From JBBTVO01 sp038058335 (GTDB lineage: Bacteria; Patescibacteriota; Microgenomatia; Levybacterales; UBA12049): 14,745 nucleotides of DNA. Location: contig JBBUBI010000047.1 in the NCBI GenBank assembly GCA_038058335.1, positions 1-14,745 of the forward strand, given 5' to 3'. A model generated the notes under the pieces. That model was given only the letters and a program-made list of their open reading frames with translations. It had not been told where the DNA came from and searched no databases. Positions 5,516-11,772 of the stretch are shown here, piece by piece. The position numbers were made by a program, and so were the translations under genes. Numbering within the stretch: the first letter of the stretch is position 1; every line of letters starts with the position of its first letter.

Positions 5516-8377
5516 GTGGACGGAAAAAAACTAAATAGCAGACAGCTGGAAGCTGTAAATCACAAGAAGGGACCTTTACTTATCATTGCAGGAGCAGGTA
5601 CGGGGAAAACCACAGTTGTCACCGAGAAGATTAGGCATCTTATTGTCGACGAGGATACCCCTCCGGCAAGCATTCTGGCGCTTACTTTCACTGACAAAGC
5701 TTCTTTTGAAATGCAGGAACGGATAGACGTTCTGCTTCCTTATGGTTATACAAATTTATGGATTCATACTTTCCACTCATTTTGCGACAGAGTGTTGAGA
5801 AACGAGGCTCATACAATTGGACTTGATCCGGGATACAAGCTGATTTCGGAATCCGAATCTGTGCTTCTTATGCGCAGTAATATTTTTGATTTGGGACTTA
5901 AAGCTTTTAAGCCTCTTGGAAATCCGACAAAATTTCTTGACGCGCTTCTTACGCACTTTTCAAGACTTAAAGATGAAGACATAGATCCAAGTGAATATAT
6001 AGAATGGGCAGGAAAACAAAAAAATCCTGAAGAAAAAAAACAATACATTGAACTCGCAAATTCTTACAAGAATTACGAAGAATTGAAAATCAAAGAATCA
6101 ATGATGGACTTCTCAGATCTTATTTCAAACACATTGCGCTTATTCAGAACTAGAAAAAATATTCTTAAGAAATATCAAGAACAGTTTAAATTTGTATTGG
6201 TTGATGAGTTTCAGGATACCAACTATGCGCAAAATGAACTAGCAATAATGCTTGCAGGAGATGATAAGAATATTACCGTAGTGGCAGATGATGACCAGTC
6301 GATTTATAGATTTAGAGGCGCGGCCGTCTCCAATGTCCTTCAGTTTAAGAAAAACTTTCCTGAGGCAAAAATAGTTACGTTAAATGAAAACTATAGATCT
6401 ACTCAAAAAATCCTAGATGCATCATATCAGCTCATCCAAAACAACAATCCAAATAGACTTGAGATCGTCGAAGGCATAGATAAGAAACTTAAAAGTAATA
6501 TAAAAAAAGAAGGACCAGAAATAGAGCTTATTCACAAAAACCGTTCGGAGGACGAGGCAGATGAGATTGCAAAAACCATAAAAAAAATAAATAAAACTTA
6601 CGATTATAAAGACATCGCTATTCTGGTCCGCGCAAATAATCATGCGCAAGCAATAACTACGGCTCTATCTCGGCATAGAGTTCCATATCAATTTCTTGGT
6701 CCCGGATATCTCTTCCAGCAGGAAGAAGTGAAGGATCTTATTGCCTACCTTACTTTCCTGACTAATCTTTCTGATTCAGTATCTCTTTTCAGAATTTTGT
6801 CCATGGAAGTTTTTGGAATTTCATATATAGAACTCAATTATCTTCTGAATTTTGCGAAAAAAAGAAATCTCAGCTTATTTGAAGCGCTTTCATTTACAGA
6901 TCAAGGATTTTTAAAACCTGAAACGCAGGAAAAGCTTGAAAATTTTAGAGAAATGGCAAAAAGACATCTTGAAAAAGCGAGGAAAGAGCCTGCAGGGCAA
7001 ATTCTTTATTATTTTCTAGTAGACTCAAATCTTTTTGAGACGCTTAAGCAAACCGAATCCATCAAAGACGAGCAAAGAGTTCAAAATATTGCAAAATTTT
7101 TTGATAGAATAAAAAATTTCGAAACAGAAAGAGCTGATGCAAACATATTTACGCTTGTGGAATGGCTTACTCTCATGCTTCAAATGGGAGACAGTCCAAT
7201 TGCTGCTGATATTGATATAAGGGATAAAAACGCAGTAAATATCCTAACCATACACTCATCAAAAGGCTTGGAATTTAAAGTAGTATTTCTGGTAAATCTT
7301 GTCTCAGACCGCTTCCCGTCAAGAGAAAGAAGCGAGAAAATTCCGCTTCCTGCAGGAATTATAAAGGAAGATATTCCTGAAAATATTGATTTTCATCTTG
7401 AGGAGGAACGGAGACTTTTTTATGTCGGCATGACAAGAGCCAAGGAGCTTTTATATTTTACAGGCGCTGATTATTATGGAACTGCCAAGCGAATTAAGAA
7501 ACTGTCTCCTTTTATTTATGAAGCCTTGCCGAGTCTCAAGACTCAGGAAAACATAAAGAAAAATTCACAGCAATTAACTCTATCTGAAGTGCTTTCTGTT
7601 TATGAAGAGAAAAAAGAAATTCCGGAGAAAAAGCCTCCTTTGAAGCTTAGTTATATAACTTATTCCAACCTTCAGATGTTTGACATATGCCCGCTTCATT
7701 ACAAAGCAAAAGCGATCTTCAACATCCCAACTCCGACTGCTGCAGTCCAGAGCTTTGGCATATCAATGCATAATTGCTTACATAAATTCTATAAATTAGT
7801 GCAAGACGGAAGAAAACCAAGCTTGAAAATCCTTAAGAACTTGCTCAAGGAAGAATGGATTCCGCAAGGTTATAGCAATAAAAAACACGAGAAAGAACGT
7901 TTTGATCAGGGACTAGTAGCTCTTGAGAATTTTTACAAGACTGAATGCAATCCGCCTAAAAAACCTCTAAGACTCGAGGAGCCATTCAATTTTGTACTTA
8001 AAAATGGCGTTAAGGTTTTTGGCAAAATCGACAGGATTGATCAGAATGGAAAAGGAATAGAAATTATTGATTACAAGACAGGCGAAGAAAATCCCAAAGC
8101 ACAAAAGTCTCATGAACTTCAGCTAGCAATGTATGCACTTGCCGCAACACGTGTAAAAGATGACGTTCTCAATCGTGATCCGAAAGACATTACCTTAACT
8201 CTTCATTTCCTCGAAGGAAATACAAAAAAAACTATGAAATTTACAAAAGAAGATTTGGATAAATTGGAAGATAAGCTTATTGAGAAAATTGGAGAAATTG
8301 AAAATAGCGATTTCGAATGCAGTAAAAATGTGCTGTGTATAAACTGCGAATACAAGCTCCTCTGCAAGACGAGCTAA
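5516..8377 (+). CDS. UvrD/AdnAB-like helicase with C-terminal Fe-S PD-(D/E)XK nuclease
   Basis: ATP-dependent 3'-5' superfamily 1A DNA helicase fused to a nuclease, with a likely role in double-strand-end processing or repair. In the 953-residue protein the helicase motifs appear in order: Q motif LNSRQLEAV, Walker A AGAGTGKTT (residues 25-33), Walker B VDEFQDT (about 229-235), motif III ADDDQSIYRFRGA, motif V TIHSSKGLEFKVVF and motif VI EERRLFYVGMTRAKE. The C-terminal AddB/Cas4-like nuclease shows a lone Cys in DICPLHYK (about 724), GKIDRID, the catalytic IIDYKTG (about 851-857), and terminal cysteines 941, 944 and 950 in C-x2-C-x5-C. This is the arrangement that holds a 4Fe-4S cluster in AddB and Cas4. 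The start is GTG. The stop overlaps the stop of the opposing gene. A diverged copy of its last codons lies at 9003-9041. Confidence 0.93.
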   Translation: MDGKKLNSRQLEAVNHKKGPLLIIAGAGTGKTTVVTEKIRHLIVDEDTPPASILALTFTDKASFEMQERIDVLLPYGYTNLWIHTFHSFCDRVLRNEAHTIGLDPGYKLISESESVLLMRSNIFDLGLKAFKPLGNPTKFLDALLTHFSRLKDEDIDPSEYIEWAGKQKNPEEKKQYIELANSYKNYEELKIKESMMDFSDLISNTLRLFRTRKNILKKYQEQFKFVLVDEFQDTNYAQNELAIMLAGDDKNITVVADDDQSIYRFRGAAVSNVLQFKKNFPEAKIVTLNENYRSTQKILDASYQLIQNNNPNRLEIVEGIDKKLKSNIKKEGPEIELIHKNRSEDEADEIAKTIKKINKTYDYKDIAILVRANNHAQAITTALSRHRVPYQFLGPGYLFQQEEVKDLIAYLTFLTNLSDSVSLFRILSMEVFGISYIELNYLLNFAKKRNLSLFEALSFTDQGFLKPETQEKLENFREMAKRHLEKARKEPAGQILYYFLVDSNLFETLKQTESIKDEQRVQNIAKFFDRIKNFETERADANIFTLVEWLTLMLQMGDSPIAADIDIRDKNAVNILTIHSSKGLEFKVVFLVNLVSDRFPSRERSEKIPLPAGIIKEDIPENIDFHLEEERRLFYVGMTRAKELLYFTGADYYGTAKRIKKLSPFIYEALPSLKTQENIKKNSQQLTLSEVLSVYEEKKEIPEKKPPLKLSYITYSNLQMFDICPLHYKAKAIFNIPTPTAAVQSFGISMHNCLHKFYKLVQDGRKPSLKILKNLLKEEWIPQGYSNKKHEKERFDQGLVALENFYKTECNPPKKPLRLEEPFNFVLKNGVKVFGKIDRIDQNGKGIEIIDYKTGEENPKAQKSHELQLAMYALAATRVKDDVLNRDPKDITLTLHFLEGNTKKTMKFTKEDLDKLEDKLIEKIGEIENSDFECSKNVLCINCEYKLLCKTS

Positions 8378-8619
8378 TAATTATTTAACACTTCCACGAT
8401 GTACTTTTTTACCTGATCATAAACTTTCTTTTTGCTTATTCCACTGCGAACACATTCTTGAACCGTAGCTCCAAGACCTTCCATTATAAACGCCAGATTT
8501 TCCCAAGAAGAGAACCCGCTAAAAACAGTCGTGTAATTATTCTTGAGATGTACTTGAATAACAATATTTTTTACATCTATATCATCTTCAAGAACTATTT
8601 TAGTTTTTTTCTTTTTCAT
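8374..8619 (-). CDS. Hypothetical 81-residue protein paired with a wHTH regulator
   Basis: Not recognised. The 81-residue protein opens with a Lys-rich start (MKKKKTKIVL), then a predicted beta-rich middle (IVIQVHLKNNYTTVFSGFS), a helical segment (SWENLAFIMEGLGATVQECV) and a C-terminal amphipathic helix (SKKKVYDQVKKYIVEVL). There is no signal peptide or membrane helix and only one cysteine, so it should be a small cytoplasmic protein. Its ATG overlaps the stop of the winged-helix gene by 4 nt, so the two are translationally coupled. Its stop codon overlaps the stop of the convergent helicase gene. The pairing resembles small regulator/effector or antitoxin/toxin units, but nothing in the sequence identifies an activity. 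Confidence 0.75.
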   Translation of the reverse strand: MKKKKTKIVLEDDIDVKNIVIQVHLKNNYTTVFSGFSSWENLAFIMEGLGATVQECVRSGISKKKVYDQVKKYIVEVLNNY

Positions 8620-8885
8620 TCCAGTTTTCTCAAGAATTCCAGAATATCCAATCCTTTCGGAGACACCTTATGAAGTACGTTATTAGCTTTATTGCGTTTT
8701 AGAACAAGACCCGAAATTGCAAGTTTTATAATATGCTCACTAGCGGTTTTTATATTCACTTTAAGCTTTGTAGAAATATCTGCGAGAGATAATTCCGGTT
8801 CTCTTTCCAAAAGTTCCATTATCTGAATCCTTCTATGATTGGCAAAACCTTTTACTGTCCGCTCTAACGATCTTGTTTTTAGCAT
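8616..8885 (-). CDS. ArsR-like winged-helix transcriptional regulator
   Basis: An 89-residue protein that is almost entirely one winged helix-turn-helix domain: RRIQIMELLEREPELSLADIS, recognition-helix region KVNIKTASEHIIKLAISGLV, wing RNKANNVLHKVS, and a final helix LDILEFLRKLE. This fits ArsR/MarR-like dimeric repressors. There are no cysteines, so the classical ArsR metal sites are absent and no ligand can be predicted. It is the first gene of a two-gene unit with the 81-residue protein. A putative extended -10 box sits 7 nt before its ATG, and overlapping palindromes cover that box, which argues for negative autoregulation by its own product. Position and fold are clear; the regulated targets beyond its own operon are unknown. 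Confidence 0.85.
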   Translation of the reverse strand: MLKTRSLERTVKGFANHRRIQIMELLEREPELSLADISTKLKVNIKTASEHIIKLAISGLVLKRNKANNVLHKVSPKGLDILEFLRKLE

Positions 8886-8892
8886 TAAATAT

Positions 8893-8901
8893 AGAATAGC
8901 A
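8893..8901 (-). promoter_or_regulatory. Extended -10 promoter of the wHTH operon
   Basis: Read on the minus strand, TGC is followed by TATTCT, then 7 nt, then the ATG at 8885. The spacing equals that of the EamA and rmuC promoters and predicts a leaderless mRNA. The hexamer is a weaker match (4 of 6 to TATAAT), and it is embedded in the operator palindrome. Confidence 0.5.
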
Positions 8902-8925
8902 AACTATTCTTGAATTCTCAAGAAT
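8893..8925. promoter_or_regulatory. Two overlapping palindromes, probable wHTH operator
   Basis: The first palindrome has 7-bp perfect arms, AGAATAG (8893-8899) and CTATTCT (8904-8910), around 4 nt. The second has 8-bp perfect arms, ATTCTTGA (8906-8913) and TCAAGAAT (8918-8925), also around 4 nt. Together they present four AGAAT/ATTCT half-sites within 33 bp, immediately upstream of the regulator's start codon. The first palindrome covers the putative -10 box, so binding there would block RNA polymerase. Confidence 0.62.
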
Positions 8926-8952
8926 TTTGGAATAACAAGATCGGAGATTTAA

Positions 8953-9041
8953 AAATGTAGAAGAAGCTGGAAATATTGCACCCAATATGAAAAAGATAAA
9001 TCGTTAACTGCGAATATAAAATGCTGTGCTCTGCAAAATAA
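8953..9041 (+). pseudogene. Degraded remnant of a second uvrD-like 3' end
   Basis: Positions 9003-9041 read VNCEYKMLCSAK plus stop, while the intact helicase ends CINCEYKLLCKTS plus stop. Within NCEYK(L/M)LC seven of eight residues match, and several codons differ only at the third base (TAC/TAT, AAG/AAA). These are the terminal Fe-S cysteines of the nuclease domain. Upstream, in another frame, 8956-9002 reads EEAGNIAPNMKKINR, weakly like the preceding tail of such proteins and joined by a frameshift; that part is uncertain. It does not belong to any intact gene. The wHTH/81-residue pair lies between the two copies. Confidence 0.6.
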
Positions 9042-9046
9042 AAATA

Positions 9047-9487
9047 CTAATCAATAGCAAGAAGCAGCATGAGAAGATATACGAAAGCTATAATTCCAAT
9101 GACCAAAAATGAGGCTTTTTTTGTAACTCCCGCTCCAATTTTTGATTTTAATTCTTGACCTGCATTTACTGGATTTATTTCACCCTTAAGTTGTTTATCT
9201 TCAATCTTTCTTGCTTCAGTAATCCAGTGATTCATCCATATAAATCCTCTATCGGTCATTTGATACCACAAAAAGCATAAGAGAAGTCCCAATAATGGCG
9301 CTACTGTTCTAAATAAACGATAGGATCCTTTAAATTCTATACCATAAGAAAATCCAATTATTGCAATAAATATGGTATTTACCAAAAGTATCGCACTATA
9401 TCTACTCCATTGAACCTCTCCTTCAAACGAAGACATACTCATAGCGGCTTGATATTTTACTCTTGCATTTTCTAATTCTTCTTTCAT
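9047..9487 (-). CDS. Hypothetical membrane protein with three hydrophobic helices
   Basis: Function not recognised. The 146-residue protein has a charged N-terminal helix (KEELENARVKYQAAM), hydrophobic segments at about 31-48 (YSAILLVNTIFIAIIGFSYG), 60-78 (VAPLLGLLLCFLWYQMT) and 124-145 (ASFLVIGIIAFVYLLMLLLA), and a polar loop between the second and third. The motif EVQWSRYSAILLVN, with a Trp-Ser-Arg-Tyr just before the first helix, recalls small RipA-like/uncharacterised membrane proteins seen near phage or defence genes, but the likeness is weak. The start follows a strong terminator hairpin by only a few nucleotides, so its promoter is unclear. Downstream lie the uvrD remnant and the wHTH operon on the same strand. 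Confidence 0.8.
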   Translation of the reverse strand: MKEELENARVKYQAAMSMSSFEGEVQWSRYSAILLVNTIFIAIIGFSYGIEFKGSYRLFRTVAPLLGLLLCFLWYQMTDRGFIWMNHWITEARKIEDKQLKGEINPVNAGQELKSKIGAGVTKKASFLVIGIIAFVYLLMLLLAID

Positions 9488-9494
9488 GTTAATA

Positions 9495-9518
9495 AAAACC
9501 TGCCATTAGGCAGGTTTT
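9495..9518 (-). terminator. Intrinsic terminator after the rnpB/62-aa unit
   Basis: Perfect 10-bp stem AAAACCTGCC / GGCAGGTTTT with a 4-nt loop. On the minus strand it is followed by further T and A. It lies 26 nt past the stop of the 62-residue gene and ends 7 nt before the ATG of the 146-residue gene. The A-rich left flank also makes it a potential bidirectional terminator. Confidence 0.85.
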
Positions 9519-9544
9519 AGATAGAAATTACTCCACTTAGGATT

Positions 9545-9733
9545 TTAATCCTTCTTAAGAGAGCGTTTTATTTCTTTAATTTCTTTTTTAATTTCGTCGA
9601 TTTCGACCTCGATATTCTCTACATCTCCACCCAGACTTCTCAAGGCTTTGATGTCTTCTTTATTTTCAGCTATCTTGCTCCAGATAAAAATAAAAATTCC
9701 TCCTAAGATTATAATGGTCAAAAATTGTTCCAT
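9545..9733 (-). CDS. Small membrane-anchored coiled-coil protein (62 aa)
   Basis: Function unknown. The 62-residue protein has one N-terminal transmembrane helix (about residues 4-20, LTIIILGGIFIFIWS) and a charged heptad-like C-terminal helix (VEIDEIKKEIKEIKRSLKK), so it should be a membrane-tethered coiled coil, possibly oligomeric. The ATG at 9733 is preferred over an upstream TTG at 9754, which would add MFERKYN before the membrane helix. TATAAT abuts this ATG directly, too close to serve it as a -10. The TTG of codon 5 lies 12 nt beyond that box, like the helicase start, so a shorter product is conceivable. There is no terminator between rnpB and this gene, so it is probably read from the rnpB promoter. 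Confidence 0.7.
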   Translation of the reverse strand: MEQFLTIIILGGIFIFIWSKIAENKEDIKALRSLGGDVENIEVEIDEIKKEIKEIKRSLKKD

Positions 9734-9765
9734 ATTATATTTTCTCTCAAACAACGATTTGAAAT

Positions 9766-10150
9766 GCTCTGGGGAGAGAGTAAGCCAGATTCTGTTATTA
9801 TCCGCAATCTATCTATGCTCTCTACTTGATGCTCCCGTAAGGATGGTAATAGCGCATCATTCTGAGATTGCAGCAGGTAGGATTGCCTTTAGCCCGCCGG
9901 AGCTCCGCCAGAGGCGGAGCGTAGGAGGCCGTTTCACTCATCGATCATGGTCTTTCGACTTTAGATCAAAGTTCGTCACTGTGGCTCTCTCTTTGAGTTA
10001 ATTCTCGCAGAGTGTTCGAAAAATTTCTTCTTCAAACCACTAGCGCTTTCGCGTCGGAGCTTACGCTCCGTCCCCTCCTTACTGCTGTCTGGACTTTCCT
10101 CTATCATCATGTTTAAGGTGACGACAGTAGCGGTCCTTCTCCCCAGAGCA
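9766..10150 (-). ncRNA. rnpB: RNase P RNA (bacterial class A type)
   Basis: Catalytic RNA of RNase P, which removes 5' leaders from pre-tRNAs. Both ends pair perfectly to form P1: GCTCTGGGGAGA at the 5' end with TCTCCCCAGAGC at the 3' end. Conserved blocks appear in order on the minus strand: GAGGAAAGTCC (P4/CR-I, about 10094-10104), GCCACAGTGACGAAC (the CR-II/P10 region), GAGTGAAACGGC, and ACAGAATCTGGCTTA (CR-V/P4 3' strand) just before the 3' P1. About 385 nt is a normal length. Stable hairpins with GNRA-type loops are visible, plus a GC-rich hairpin at 9902-9920. It has its own promoter directly upstream and no terminator of its own. Confidence 0.95.
9902..9920. repeat. GC-rich palindrome in the rnpB P12-like region
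   Basis: GCTCCGCC and GGCGGAGC arms (8 bp, perfect) around AGA. It is markedly GC-richer than its surroundings and is flanked by further G/C-rich sequence (9893-9930). It falls where class A RNase P RNAs have the variable P12 hairpin. It may be an ordinary helix or a palindromic repeat accommodated there. Confidence 0.5.
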
Positions 10151-10155
10151 AGCGT

Positions 10156-10184
10156 ATTTTACAATATATAGGCTTTTATATCAA
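10156..10184 (-). promoter_or_regulatory. rnpB promoter (-35/-10)
   Basis: On the minus strand, TTGATA (10184-10179), a 17-nt spacer, then TAAAAT (10161-10156); each hexamer matches the sigma-70 consensus at 5 of 6 positions. The predicted start about 7 nt downstream falls at the base of the P1 helix. The -35 box begins 4 nt after the stop of the upstream permease gene. Confidence 0.85.
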
Positions 10185-10187
10185 GTC

Positions 10188-10988
10188 CTAGCTGCTGGCG
10201 CTGGAGTAACTCTTGAGAGAAAATTTCCAGAATCTGATGCTTACATATAAGAATATTGCTCCTACGAATAATGAAATTAATATCGCATTGAATGACAGAA
10301 GTCCCATCGCTGCCTTGGCAGGAAAAGTTACCATTACTCCGACCGGGATTATAAATGTAATTATGGACCTCAGCGGATTTTGATAAATATCAATTGGAAA
10401 TCTTCCCATCTGCGTTAAGTCTCGGAATAACCAAAGAGTATTGTCAACTTCCGTGGTAAGAACTCCAATGGCCAGGACAAGAATATGAAAAGAGACTGCA
10501 ATCATAAATCCGTTTATTAAAAGCAATAAATATATAGCAAGATTGCCAACTGCCAGGGAGCCAATATTTGAAAGAGCAACAAAAATAAATCCTGCAGAAA
10601 GCAGGATTACCGGAATATCCAGGACATCACTTCCGCCAAAAAGAAGCCGGAAAAGCACCGGCACAGGTTTGGTAAGTAAGTAATCAAAGTCTCCGCTTAC
10701 TATGTAATTTCTGAATCTATAAACTTCCCTCAGGAAAAATTGTGCGACGCTATCAATAAGATTAAATGTAAGATAGAAAAGTATTACCTGCCAAAGAGTA
10801 TATCCTTGTATAGCTTGAGTCCGAGATGTAATCACCAAAAGAAAAAACATAAAGAAGGAAAATCGTATAAGCTTCCCTATGAGGAATAACACTGCTCCAA
10901 ATCTTGATACAAACGCGTTTTGCGATACCATACCCGTCATCATAAACCAAAGTTTTATGAGCCTATTCAAACTATTTTTACTTTCCAT
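10188..10988 (-). CDS. ABC-2 type transporter permease (COG3694-like)
   Basis: Membrane component of a three-gene ABC exporter. The 266-residue protein has about six hydrophobic segments, including FGAVLFLIGKLIRFSFFMFF, LWQVILFYLTFNLIDSVAQF, VILLSAGFIFVAL, LAIYLLLLINGFMIAVSF and a final helix ILISLFVGAIFLYVSIRFW. The conserved YIVSGDFDYLLTKPVPVLF around one third of its length is typical of ABC-2 permeases found with COG4586-type ATPases; this match rests on recall of the family. It starts inside the end of the preceding permease gene (11-nt overlap), with AGGAG 11 nt before its ATG (10999-11004 region), one of the few Shine-Dalgarno sites in the window. It is the last gene of the operon. The substrate is unknown. 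Confidence 0.87.
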   Translation of the reverse strand: MESKNSLNRLIKLWFMMTGMVSQNAFVSRFGAVLFLIGKLIRFSFFMFFLLVITSRTQAIQGYTLWQVILFYLTFNLIDSVAQFFLREVYRFRNYIVSGDFDYLLTKPVPVLFRLLFGGSDVLDIPVILLSAGFIFVALSNIGSLAVGNLAIYLLLLINGFMIAVSFHILVLAIGVLTTEVDNTLWLFRDLTQMGRFPIDIYQNPLRSIITFIIPVGVMVTFPAKAAMGLLSFNAILISLFVGAIFLYVSIRFWKFSLKSYSSASS

Positions 10989-11772
10989 AAGCTGTGTAAC
11001 TCCTAAGCCCCTTCATCCAAACTATTTTTACTAACCCATAAATTGCAAAAACCCAAAACGCTGAAATCATAAGCCCTGAAATTATTTCCATAAAACTTAA
11101 TTGGCCAAGATAAATTTTGATTGGGAAAAACATCAGATAGCTGAAGGGTAGAAATTTGACTATGTTATAGATAGTGTCTGGCAAAATATCCAGTGGAAAT
11201 AAAGATCCTGCGAAGAAACCAAGGAGCGTAATAAAAATAAATCTGGGGGCCCAAATCTCAGGACTCCAAAAACCTATAAGACCCAATAAGAAATTTATAA
11301 AAAAATACAAAAAAATAGATAAAATAATCGAGACTATAAAAAACGATAAATAAAAAATATCAGTTTGGATAAAAAGCGAGGGACGTAAGATGAGAAAAAT
11401 TATTGTGAGCTCTGCGATGGAAAAACAGATATTCATTGCCTTGTCTCCAAGGTCTCTTGAAAACCAATACGCAAAATAATTTATCGGTCGAAGAAGAAAA
11501 TTCATGAGATTGCCATTATTGATTTCACTCCCCACTATATACGATCTTGAAGAAAGTACTATCGACTCAAGAAGAAGCGTACCGAGAATATAAGTGGCTA
11601 TAAGAGGTTGCGTGTATCCAAGGAGCGCCTTACCCGGAGGCACGACCACTTGCCAAAGAAAATAAATCGTAAGTACCTGAATTACGCTTCGCACTCTCCA
11701 CATGACGAAGCTTGCTCTGTAAGTGAGTACCTCATCCCAGGTATTTCGGGCGACTAGATAATATTTCTTCAT
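10978..11772 (-). CDS. ABC-2 type transporter permease (COG4587-like)
   Basis: Second membrane component of the exporter. The 264-residue protein has a cytoplasmic N-terminus (KKYYLVARNTWDEVLTYRAS) and about six hydrophobic helices. The conserved block IVGSEINNGNLMNFLLRPINYF aligns in position and character with YIVSGDFDYLLTKPVP in its neighbour, so the two permeases are paralogues that likely form a heterodimer. Its ATG overlaps the stop of the ATPase gene by 4 nt, and its end overlaps the next permease by 11 nt, implying tightly coupled synthesis. Substrate not predictable; relatives sit in exporters of unknown function. Confidence 0.87.
   Translation of the reverse strand: MKKYYLVARNTWDEVLTYRASFVMWRVRSVIQVLTIYFLWQVVVPPGKALLGYTQPLIATYILGTLLLESIVLSSRSYIVGSEINNGNLMNFLLRPINYFAYWFSRDLGDKAMNICFSIAELTIIFLILRPSLFIQTDIFYLSFFIVSIILSIFLYFFINFLLGLIGFWSPEIWAPRFIFITLLGFFAGSLFPLDILPDTIYNIVKFLPFSYLMFFPIKIYLGQLSFMEIISGLMISAFWVFAIYGLVKIVWMKGLRSYTAYGK

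Noticed and set aside
8458..8673. Plus-strand open frame of 71 codons
   Set aside because: Antisense to the wHTH/81-aa pair, with low-complexity Phe/Ile-rich translation and no start signal.
9648..10001. Plus-strand open frame of 117 codons
   Set aside because: It is antisense to the 62-aa gene and rnpB; its translation only reflects RNase P RNA sequence.
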